Shown: positions 51,448 through 62,287 of the stretch, in pieces
How the letters are laid out: the number at the start of each line of letters is the position of its first letter
How positions within the stretch are numbered: the first letter of the stretch is position 1
Program-made: the position numbers and the translations under genes
The notes under the pieces: generated by a model
The model's input: the letters and a program-made list of their open reading frames with translations, nothing else
Told to the model about the DNA's origin: nothing
Databases searched by the model: none
Assembly (NCBI GenBank): GCA_002946415.1
Contig: NJPS01000068.1
Location: forward strand, 1-64,000
Length of the DNA: 64,000 nucleotides
Source: Rutstroemia sp. NJR-2017a BVV2
Taxonomy: Eukaryota > Ascomycota > Leotiomycetes > Helotiales > Rutstroemiaceae
Reading direction: 5' to 3'

Positions 51448-52400
51448 ATGAGTGCCCTTAACAAGATCGTGGCAAACAGCCCTTCGCGCTCGAACCCATC
51501 CGAGCTTGAGACCAGCGTTGCTGGCGCTCTCCATGACCTCGAGACCAACACCCCAGACTTGAGGGCCGACTTGAGACGTCTCCAATTCTCTTCTGCCAGA
51601 GAGGTAAGATTTCTTCTAACGTGATTCTGCACATCTAGGACTGGGATGCAGTTATCGATATTTTCTTGCGATTGGCGCCGACATTTCATTGCGTATGCCG
51701 TATATACAGACGACGTTTTCATCCTTTAGCAAATTGGTATTTCGAAAGGATATCAGAACGACTGGAAGATGAAAATCGATGAACTTATATTATACAATAT
51801 GGAATGGGGTGTTGGCGCTGATTAGTGGAATCGAACGGGCTGCGGACCATGTCTTTTGACTGGAGATCGCCTGCTGACTTTGATCCAATTGTAGATTGAA
51901 GTTGGCCACGGCAGGAAGGCTATTGCCATCTTTGTCCCCGTTCCTTCCCTCAAGGATTTCCACAAGATGCAGCAACGGTATGTACATCTCGTACCAATTC
52001 CGAGTTCTTGACTCGAATGCTGATTCTGAATAGTCTCACCCGTGAACTCGAGAAGAAGTTCTCTGACCGTCACGTCCTCATCCTCGCTGCCCGCCGTATC
52101 CTTCCCCGCCCCAAGCGATCCAACAGATCCAGAACTTCTCAAACCCAAAAGAGACCTCGTTCCAGAACACTCACTGCTGTTCACAGCGCCATCCTTGAGG
52201 ATATCGTCTTCCCAGTTGAGATTGTCGGAAAGCGTCTCCGCACCAAGGAGGATGGAACCAAGATCTTGAAGGTTATCCTCGACGAGAAGGAGAAGGGTGG
52301 TGTTGATCACAGACTCGACACCTACTCCGAGGTTTACAAGAAGTTGACTGGTCGTGGTGTTAACTTCGAGTTCCCACAAACTAGCTCTGCTGAGTACTAG
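51448..52400 (+). CDS. RPS7: 40S ribosomal protein eS7
   Basis: 201-aa small-subunit ribosomal protein. Three exons: 51448-51603, 51895-51977 and 52034-52400. The product runs [20 protein letters not shown], then [11 protein letters not shown] joined to [41 protein letters not shown], the basic block [20 protein letters not shown], then [20 protein letters not shown] and the end [11 protein letters not shown]. All of this matches the eS7 family over its full length. Codons favour C-ending forms, consistent with high expression. Intron 1 is 291 nt, much longer than the others here (about 50-80 nt), and intron 2 is 56 nt. Confidence 0.97.
51604..51894 (+). other. long first intron of RPS7
   Basis: 291-nt GT-AG intron (donor GTAAGA, acceptor TTGTAG). 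It could host a small nucleolar RNA, as some ribosomal-protein introns do. An imperfect C box (CGATGAA-like near 51775) and a D box (CTGA near 51820) are visible, but the flanking stem is weak. Confidence 0.3.
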
Positions 52401-52926
52401 ATATTTTGTACTGTCTAAACAAAAATTGGGATCTTGAGGGGTTAAACGATGAATGGGACTCTGAGTTAAGGAGTGGCTGGGTTCGTCTTCTCAATTTGGA
52501 GGCGCAATAAATAGGCTTTACGAATACCAAAAGCTTGTGCCATTCTCACAACAAGCAATCTAATTTTTCAAGTTCCCGGAGCATACAATGTGTGAATTTA
52601 TACATATGTTGTTCCAGACTTCGTCACTGGTGGTGTGATCCAAGTTCTTTTCGACCTGCGGACAGTTGGATATTTTGTAGACAGTATAACATGTGTCAAT
52701 GTCCTGCTCTGCTAACTCATAATTGTTCCCATCTAGCTTCTCTACACCTGCTCTGCTTTACCTAACCACAAACAACAAATGGGTATAATAGATTTATCAC
52801 TCATCTTACTTCAATTCACAACTTCTGCTCTCCCTCCCCTCCACTCTCCTTCAGATGTCCCGGTCAAGACCCCTCCCATATTTTCCCTCGCCGCATCTTC
52901 TTTTCCTTCCATCCTTCCCAACCCAT
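52401..52926. other. convergent 3' region RPS7 / dynactin p62
   Basis: 526 bp shared by two convergent 3' ends. No gene is seen. Confidence 0.55.
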
Positions 52927-54779
52927 CTACGTCTCAATCTTCCCCACGCCCAAAACACACCAATAAGCCAACTCCCTCTTCTCCCTCCCCTCCTTCTCCC
53001 TATCCCTCGCCGCCGCACCACCACCCGCCCCGCCGCCGCCACCCATCCCCGGCTCATCCCCGCCAGCATCCGTCTCCCATTCCACGCGCACAAAGACCGG
53101 AATCTCGCACAGGTCTTCGTCTTCATCCAATCTCTCTACTATTTCCTTCCCCGCACCAAAACCTGCACTAGTACCGCCCCATCTCCCCGGCGTCACTTCC
53201 ACCACCACAGACGTCCAGTTCCGCCCCTTATCCCAGGGTTTCCCGTGCGCTTCGCCGCTTTCGGCACCCATCTCGCTGGAGACTGTCGCGCGGCGTTCGC
53301 GCTGCGAGGGGTCTTTCCCACCGGCGCCGGTGGAGCCGTCTTGGAGGGCTTCGTCCCACATGTCTGTGTTGGCGCCGACGTCGAATTGCGGACACAGGAG
53401 GATGACTTTCGAGGCGTGGCGATCGGTGGTGCGGACTTTGGTCGCGAGGCTGACTTTGATGGGGTCGAAGAGGGGGTTTTTGAACGTGAGGAGGAATTGC
53501 GTGGGGCGCAGCGGGAGAAGAACGATGCTGGGATTGGGGGGGAGCGGCGAGAGGGATATGCTGGGGATGTAGGAGAGGGCGATGAGGCGGATACGGAAAC
53601 GCGTGGTTTGCACTTTGGACTCGGGTTTGGAGAGGATGTGTCGGCAGGTACGGCAGCGTTTGGACCGTTTGGTGCGGAGGAGGTAGGGGATGGGTCGGAG
53701 GGAGGAGAGGAAGCGGGTTGGGGGCGTGGGTTGGTTGAGCCGCTGGGAGGGGCTCATGGTGCCAGACCAGCCTTCGGCATGGAGTTGGGCCACGGCCGCG
53801 GTCTCGGTTGAGGGGTCGAAGATTTGGAGGCCATCGGGTGCGTCATTCGCTTCGCGCATGTTTCCCCCTTTGGATTTGGTCTTTTTGTCGGAGAAACTTC
53901 CCCCAGTGTAAAGTCCCATTATACGTGTTAGTGCCCCTGGGGATCCATACCCATAATCCGAGGAGAATCCTAGAGCGCTACTTGGGTTGGAGTCTGCTAG
54001 TTGGCCTTGGTAAAATGACTTCAGATTCGCAAATTGACTTTCTGCATCTAGTTTCTCTAAGGGATCCAATTGTACTTTTTCAGTAAGCTCTTCTGCGTCT
54101 TCAAGTATCGTCATTGTAGCCAGAGATGATCGTCTCTCTTCTCGATCTCGCCGACGCTCTCGGGAACTTATCACGGGTTCTCCGCCGTTCTTGATTTTGG
54201 CTAGCTGTGAGAAGACCGAGTTCGGTTTATCGAACTGTATGCCAATTTCGCGAGAGCTCCACATGCAGTATGAACAGTGGAGGATGTAGGGCGTTGATCC
54301 TGTTGTAGCGGAAGAGGGATCGGAGGATTCGAAAGCACTGACAGTAAGAGGGGATATGCATATTGGACATTGGAAGCAGGATCTCGTGCATCTATAAAGT
54401 TTGAGAAGCGTAAGCATACGGTCTTTTGCTTGTAGAGAACGGAATAAAAAGCTAGGAAGCTCGGAGTGGAAGTCGATTTATACCTGTTTCCCTCGCTCTT
54501 CACAGTGCTACTTGGCACCTCAAACAAGCAGTTTGGACAATACCATGTCACTATTTCATCTAGCACACATCTCGAGCATCTAATCTGGTGACAATCCTCG
54601 CAGTAAAGAAGGTGTTCTAGAGGGTACAAGCTGTAGTTTGCGCGAGGAGCTCTGGGATCAAATATTCGTTCTTCTTCTTGGATGGTAGGTGATTCTGGAG
54701 GTGTGTGTGATGAGTGAAGAGGGGCGGATGTGTCTGTGCAAGGACATTGAAAATAGGTGTATGGTTTGAATGTCGACAT
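52927..54779 (-). CDS. dynactin subunit p62 (dynactin 4)
   Basis: 586-aa subunit of the pointed-end complex of dynactin, needed for dynein-driven transport and nuclear movement in hyphae (the Neurospora gene is a ropy locus). Two exons (54779-54484 and 54391-52927; 92-nt intron). The N-terminus reads FQCPCTDTSAPLH, then EHLLYCEDCHQIRCSRC and WYCPNC, and after the splice FQCPIC and LHCSYCMWSSREIGIQFDKP, the paired cysteines of the family zinc region. Later come FSDKKTKSKGG, RTKRSKRCRTCRHIL, the beta-rich IVLLPLRPTQFLLTFKNPL and a C-terminal FVRVEWETD with a Gly/Glu-rich end. The order and length fit dynactin 4. The 3' part shows the C-rich to G-rich switch near 53220. Confidence 0.93.
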
Positions 54780-56275
54780 GTTTTGAATAGCTATCTATTA
54801 AGGTTAGGTGTAGGAGTTTGTGGAGGGGATAAATTGATCGGAGTTCGGTGATATGATAATCCGTATTGAAATTCTGAAACATAAATGCATACAGGGTAGT
54901 GATCTGGCGGCGGGCGGGCTTTCTGTATTTCCTCTCCGATCCCGTTGTATCGACATTGAGCTGCAGAAGTTTATTGCTTGCTTTGCTTTGCTCAGCTATG
55001 CTATGCTATGCGAACAACCATTTATGTACAGTACAGTCCTTGGAGGTGATGTTTTCCACATATTGATAATTTGCTCCGTTTGATAGGTATCTAGAGCTAT
55101 TCCGGCATCGACTTCATAATCTGTTAATATTCGGCAGTGACGGTAGATTGTCGCTTGAATGCCGTCGGGTATCCATATTTGTATCTTTGTATCCATTTCT
55201 TCAGGTACATACCACGCCTGCTTTGTCCAGTAACACTCGACCTGTACGAAAGACTAAAGTAACCAGCCATCAAACCAGCCATCAATCCAGCCATCAATCC
55301 AGCCATTTTCCAAGCTTTGCGGAAACTATATTAGTTGCTCATATTGGACGTTGCGTGTGCCCACTGCTACGCGCCTTACTCTCGTTGGGGATGGGATGGG
55401 TGGAACCTTGGAACCTTGAACCAACAAGAAGCTTCTCGCCGTTGCACATGCAAATACGGAGCCAATCTTTCATGGCATCTCCCACTCACAGTGAACCTCT
55501 TATCGACTCGCTCGCAGCTCTAGCAACTTAGTAGTAAAAGCTGGAGGCTGTATTATATCTTCACATATTGCAAAAGAAATTATAACCAAAGTCCAGAATG
55601 ATTTCAGCTTGTGCTCCGTATCTCGTCTGGTCTGATCTCTTCGGACCTTACGATAATGCTTTAAGGCTGGCAACATCCTTGCAAACGCCCACATTTGGCT
55701 TCCTGCAATCGTCAACAAAGCTATACTTCTCAATGGGTCCAGTAGTAAACAAACCTAAACCGTGCGGGAAAAACCACTCCTCACTCGCAAATTCTATTCT
55801 TTATACAAACAATGCATTTGTGAAGTCATTCAATCTTTCCAAATCCATCACCAAACTTCGTTCTTCAGAATAGTCCGTGTCGCAATTCAATTATTAGAAG
55901 TTCCGATCGAAGAATTAGTCCGTTCTTTTCCCTTAGGTTGCCATATCAACTGACATAAAAGCAAATTAAGCAACACACCCAATTGCCTTGGAGCTTTCAG
56001 TCCTCCAAACTCTTGGCCAGTGGATGTCGATCTAGAGTTACAATTTTAACGCAGTCTTCATGTATGCCATATCATACTTTCATTTCGATGGTGTACAAGG
56101 GATCCCAAGGAATTGAGTCGCCGCATGTTAATGTTGGGAATTGGTCTTGATCAAGGTATGATCCCTCTTAACATTCCTTTTCTAGAGCTATCGCTCTATC
56201 CCCCACCATCTTGCACGACCGCATTCCGTTGGCCATGCTTTCGAGAGACACTGACGTGGTAGTACCTGTTAGGCC
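54780..56275. promoter_or_regulatory. divergent region dynactin p62 / large RhoGEF-like gene
   Basis: 1.5 kb with no recognised gene. It contains a 12-bp minisatellite at 55263-55306. Frames at 55148-55531 and 55598-55953 have no family motif. Confidence 0.5.
55263..55306. repeat. 12-bp minisatellite (CCAGCCATCAAT)n
   Basis: Just under four copies. The minus strand reads MAGL repeats, a shadow. Confidence 0.92.
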
Positions 56276-59200
56276 ATGCCTTCTCCCCAACCCACGCAAG
56301 ATGATATAACTCCGGACAAGCCAAAAACCCCAGCGCCGAAAGCAACGACTCCTAAACCCGCCGCGCCCAAACCTACTGCAGCCAAAGCTTCCACCCCAAA
56401 GCAATCCACTCCTACGGGTCCGCGGCCGATTGGCAGTGCCGCCAGAACTTCTCCAAATGGCGCACTCAATCGTCAAATCGGCATCAAGCCGCGGACACCT
56501 GCCAGCGCGCCGATACGCAATCGGCCACCAGGGAAGAAAGCGGAACCGACGTTGCTTAGTGACTTCCTGCTGGGCAGACCGTCACCAAGCCGTCAGCGGC
56601 GGAGAAGTCTGGATGCAGTAAAGGCGGAAATGAGAGAAAGCGCAATCAATCGGATAAGAGCGCCGGGTGGGGTACACGATCGGGTCAAACAATGGCAAAA
56701 AGCTAGTGCAGCAGCTGCTGTTGTTGAGGAGCCCGATTCTCCGGAGGATGATATTGATGAAATAGTAGTTATTGTAGAGGAGGGCAGCGTTATCGAAGAA
56801 CATAAGCTTCGTGTACAGAGTCAGAATATCCGACCGGGACGACGGAAAAGCAGAGAGATATCGGAGGAAGCGGCGAAAATCAGGAGCAAGAGTGCGCCAC
56901 GGAAAAGAGTCATAAGTGATGACCATTGGGTGATGAACAAGAAGAAGACCTCGCCAACTAAAAAGGAATTCAAAGTCGCGCCTCGTCCGATCCCAAAAAA
57001 CTTTTTAAAGCAAACCGCTGTTAATCCTCCATTGGAGAAGAAAATAGCCGACTGGGTAAAGCGAACTGAAGCCGACGCCGAAGACCGCAATGAAATGGAA
57101 CCATTGTCACGAGCCAAAAGCACTCCTCAACCAGAAACTCGCGATGCCTCGCCGAAACCAAAGTCGACTGCTTCACGGGACGAGATTATAGTCGAGATAG
57201 AGGTCGAACCGAAATCGAAGTCTTCCTCGAGGGCCAGCACCCCACGTGCGCGGAAGACCCCGAGTAATGGATCCAAGGAAGAACTCGACAAACTGCCAAA
57301 GGGAAGGCAAACTCCCAAATCCGAGCCTTCCAGAACTCCAGCCAATGATGGTGTTCGAGTTAAGCCTTGTGGTGAAAATGGACAATGGGATGATGGAATT
57401 CGAATAAAGCCACTCGTTCAGCGGCCTCGAACTGCTGAAGTGAAGAGAGAATCCTCCATATCAAACCCGTTTTTTGATGGGATCAGCGTCAAACCATTGA
57501 ACGTTAGAAAGGCAGAGAAGCCCACGCCTGTCACTACGGTGCCTCCTGTTACCTCGTCAGCTGACAGAAGAAAATCCGAAAGATATCTCAAACCGCCCAA
57601 AGAGGTGGAAAAAACTGATAGGGGCAGTCATTCTGACGGCGATCTCGACGATGAGAGTGCGCAAACACCGATCCGCTCACCTAGTAAGCGACACCATAGA
57701 AAGTCCCACTCTCCATCTCAGTCCACGGATGGTATTCCGTTTGGCGATTCCGCTTTTAGTTCTCTGGATCTCCCCCTGGGTGCGGAAGCGAATACCTTGA
57801 ATAAACCTAAACCGCAGAGGAACCCTAGTCACTTGGTCCCGAATGTCCTCAAGAGAGTCTACAATGAAGGCAAGAAGATTATGCAAGACACCCCCGAAGT
57901 GCCTGCAAGGGGCGGTGTCAATCAACCTCCCAGCATAGAATCTTGGCTCAACAATACGGCTGACCCTTTCCTTGATGGCAAAGCAGCTAAAGAATCTTCG
58001 AAAGACACCAATGATGAAGAAGAGGGAGAGGCAAATTTAAACGCTGATAGGGATAACAAAGGCACCGGGAGCAAACATAGACGTGTTCGAAAGTCGTCGG
58101 AGCAGCACGAAGACAATCATGATGGTGTTCGGCGCGCTACTAAATCTCCATTAGAAAAGCGCGAGGCAAGGACATTGGGAGAACCATTTGAATTAAGGAA
58201 GCCCCCTACGCCTCCTGCGGCTGGGCTACGCAGGAGTCCTGCTACACGTGTTCCTTCCCCTCTCATCAGATCAGCACGAAAAACACCATTCAAAGATGCT
58301 TTGTTTGAGGCTTTCCGGGGGGAGTCTTCGGTCGAGGGCATATTAGATCTCGACGAATATTTTGATGAGGAAGAAGACACTCATCAAAACCTGCGAGACA
58401 CCAAAAGCCCCGGTCGAGAGCTGAGATCAATCTCAGAAGATTTTCCTAGCCGACAAAGCTCTCGACAGTCCGCTGACAGGCTTGATGTGCCAGATCTTTC
58501 CCGCAATGCCTCGGGACGCTCAAGAAGAAAGAGAAGAAGTGGACATTCGGGGGACCACCGATTATCAACAATTGCATCTACCGAGACGTTCAGCACTTCG
58601 TCATCAGCTGCAGACCTGTCGTCCGATCTAACCAAAACAACTCTAACTCAAGCAACCACCCGAACAGGAAGATCTGACTCCAATGTCTCGCGCAAAAAGA
58701 GTAACAGATCTGGGCTGAAGAGAAGATTGACGAAGCATTCTGATCTAGTATCCATACTCTCACTACCGGATACAGCACCACCTGGCCGAGCAAAAAGTAT
58801 CCGATCAGCTCGAAGTGTGCGCACAGCAAGGACCAGCCTAGAGAACGCAACCTTACAAGATCTGATGCGTGAGTTGGCAGATGATGAAGTGAAATACGCG
58901 AGAGAACTTAAGACACTGGTTAATGGAGTGATTCCAGTCCTCTTGACCTGTGTTCTGTCGAAGTCTGATTCTGCTATTGCTGCTGGGCTCTTCAACCCGA
59001 ACGCAACTGATGTTAAAGACTCATTTCTTACCAAACCCATCATCGATATGGGTGTTGCTTTGGAACGCTTGAAGAACTTACACAAACGCATTCCACTTGA
59101 TGATGCCGATGCTCTCACTGCTTGGCTCCACCGAGCTCACCGTGCTTATCAAGATTACACACGCGTATGGCGACTCGGCTTCCAGGACGTTGTCGTCAAC

Positions 59201-62200
59201 CTAGCCCCTGTCTCTCGTTCTGCATCCACAAATGAGAGCTCATTACTTGATAGTGTTCCACGAAATGCTGAGGGAGATGTAGTCAATGCGAACGGCGAGC
59301 GCGTTGATGTTGCTTTCCTGCTCAAGCGACCCCTTGTTAGAATCAAGTATCTAGCAAAGTTAACTAGGGTATTTCTCAACCCCCTGCATCTTATTATTAA
59401 CATGATCTGACACAAACACCAGGGGCTTGACAAACTCAATCATACAGACGTCTCGGCTAAAGCAGTCTCAATCTTTACAGACTTACAAGAAATAGCCCGT
59501 CGCCGGGTCAAAGAAGAATGTGCAAGACTGGAAGATTTGTATGCAAACAGCACAGATGCAACTAGAGCTCGAGATCCCCAAAATCTAGCTCCTGCTGAAG
59601 ACGCTCATATCGACCGCAATAGACAAGTCTGTGCAAAAGACTTCTTTGCTCTCGACTTTCCGCACTCCAATGGCCAGAGGATCGAGTGCCGCGTTGAACT
59701 TATACTCCGGGATAACCCAACCGCTGAAAACGACAGTGGAGATGTCCTGATTTGCGCTTCAGATATCACAAGGGAAAGTACAGACCGTTACTTGCTGTTC
59801 CCTCCAATCTCCAAAGACTTCATTTCAGCTACAGCAGGAGATAAGCCTGGTCAATTGGTTGTTATGATCCGAGGAAGGCAAGGACCTGTAGAATGGCGCG
59901 AGAGTTTCCACCTCGAGATCACGGAGCCTGAGACTGCTGCTGAATGGATAGAGATGCTTGGCTCGAATCCGACACCAGATCCTGTTTTAACTGGTGTACC
60001 AGACAACACGGATACAATGTCCATGATATCCATGGATCCTTCAGAAATAAGCAATGCCGATGATCCCGAGGATATCGAGCTTCCCATTGGGGCTCGAAGA
60101 AGAAGATCATCTCGCAGGACTCCAACCAAAGAGCGCCCCCGATCTTCAACATTCTCTCCCAGCTACTCACCACCGGAAGTAGCATCATCACCTGATAGAC
60201 ACCGTAATTCACCATCTCCGAGAGCTACGACACGCCGCAAGGGATCTGTTGATGATATTACTAACGTCGCTCAAGCCGGGCGCACAAAAGCAGCTAGACA
60301 CCATACCCGTACGAGGTCTACACCAAGCTCGCCACTTGCTAGCGAAGTCATTCTAAGTGATGATGAGCATGAAGAAGAAATTACCGAGGAACGCGAGTCC
60401 CGGAGCCGATCAACTACTCCTGGTAGGACGCAGCGTAGGCCACTTACTCCATCCTTGGACCTGCCCCATATCCCGAAGGTTCGTAAGACGAGTTCTCGAT
60501 CTTCAATTGATAGTGGCACGACAGAAGATACCCGCCCCGAGTCTCCTGATGATTTCAGAGACGACTTCAGAGACTACAGCGAGCCATACACACCCACACA
60601 TAATCCTGACTACCCAGAAGAGGAAGAAAATGCTCCACCGCCACCGCCACCTCCAGCTCATAGGTCAATGTCTCCTGGTGGCCTCAAAAGCCCAGTCATC
60701 ATTGAGCCGCCTGCACCTAAAGGCAGATCTCGGCGCACATCTTCTCCGCTGAAGCACGAATATCAGCCTTCCGACGAATCAGATGCTTCGGAAACTTCAT
60801 ACACTTCTTCGGAAGAATCAGAGACAGAAGATGAAGAGTCATCGTCAGCAAGTTCATCTGACGAAGACGACTTAGAGAATGCAGATCTCACCGAGATCGA
60901 ACCGACCGCAAGCATCTATGGCAGACGTGTGTCCCCCACAGCTTCTCTTTATAGCCTACCAAATGTTACGATAGCACCGTCGAAGTCCGTCTCTCGAGGC
61001 CCTCATAGGGTCCCAATCGTGCACCGCAAAACCGATGAGCTCAAGACAGTTGAGCCCAAGACATTCGAGCCCAAGACATTCGAGCTCAAGACCAATGATT
61101 CAGATACTAGAAAATACATTGCTAGTGTTACTTCTTGGAGCAATTCCAAAGGCCGATGGGAGGATATCCATCAAGGGCCTTGCTCCATTGTTGTCAGCGC
61201 TGGTCTGATTCAAGTCTTTGAGCTACCCTCTTCTTATAGCAACCCCGCTGGTCTTTCCACCATCCAAGAGTCTGTTGTTGAGGGCTCAGAAGAGAAGGAA
61301 TCCGACAAACGACCACTTATCGCCCAGGTACTCACACCTGTGGTCACTCTCAGACAAAGCACATCTGTCGACATCGAGGTTCACTCACCACCGACTGATG
61401 AGTCTCGAGCTAAATGCAGCGCCACAATTAGGTATAGAAGTGCAGATAATCCTTCCTGTGTCGAACTATACAAATCTATTCATAAAGCTCGTATGGATAA
61501 CCCTATTTACAAGAAACTCGAAGAAGAGCGCCGCGTTAATGCATACGGTGGAGCCACCTACGAGGCACAAGTCGCTCCTAGCAAGAAGTCTAGCTTCTTC
61601 TTCGGCCGCAAGAAGAGCTATCGCGCATCAACTCGCGCACCATCCGTTATCAATTCAGATCAAAGCAGCTCACCGTCCATGGCTCGTATCTCAGAGTCTT
61701 TCAAGCGATTAACGGGAAGCTCGTTCTTCAACATCGCCAAATCATCTATAGAAAGAGGATCTGGATCAAGTTTCTACACTAGTTCATCCGGACTTACACC
61801 TCCACGAACGCCACATCCAGCAAGTTTAGCTGGTACATCCACATCATATGGTGGCGTCAATCATACCTCAGAAAACTTGAAAATCAGACTATATTACTTA
61901 GAAACCCGATCTCAATGGAGAGATTGCGGGAATGCACGACTCACTGTTACTGCTCCCCCACCTGGAATGCGCCAAGCCAGCACAGTCGACCATGGAATCG
62001 AGCGGCGTATCCTGGTTACGCGGAAGCCGCTCAATCTAGAAAAATCAGATGAATCTACACCGGTGGAGGTCCTGTTAGATGTTGTTCTGGGTGCAAACTG
62101 TTTCTCGATGATAGGAAACAAGGGAGTCACTTGTAATGTGTGGGAAGACGTGGTGGGACCTAATGGCGAGGTCGGTATGGTGGGAGCCATAGGGAGAGTT

Positions 62201-62287
62201 AGTGGAAGGACGAGGAAATGGTGTCTACAAGCGGGAAGTGCACCCGAGGCAAGCTGGATTTACAGTTTAGTGGCTGTGGGGAGGTAG
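56276..62287 (+). CDS. very large disordered protein with RhoGEF-like (DH/PH) core
   Basis: About 1985 aa from two exons (56276-59368 and 59423-62287; 54-nt intron, acceptor CACCAG). The first about 860 residues are disordered and rich in Lys, Ser and Pro, with three related phrases GVRVKP, GIRIKP and GISVKP. A helical domain starting LQDLMRELADDEVKYARELKTL then resembles a Dbl-homology exchange domain and continues across the splice (RPLVRIKYLAKLTR|GLDKLNHTD). A beta-rich segment follows (RQVCAKDFFALDF to WRESFHLEIT), probably a PH-like module. The second disordered region has long Ser/Glu and Ser/Arg blocks and ends in another folded segment (LKIRLYYLETRSQW). It may activate a Rho GTPase at septa or polarity sites, like Bud3-type proteins; that assignment is inference. 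Confidence 0.8.
61040..61096 (+). repeat. short in-frame repeat (VEPKTFE)n
   Basis: Tandem 15-bp units (AAGACATTCGAGCCC-like) encode L-K-T-V-E-P, K-T-F-E-P, K-T-F-E-L in the large RhoGEF-like gene. Confidence 0.8.

Noticed and set aside
52855..53811. 318-aa plus-strand frame
   Set aside because: Antisense of dynactin p62; the long open length is a by-product of the C/G-skewed coding strand.
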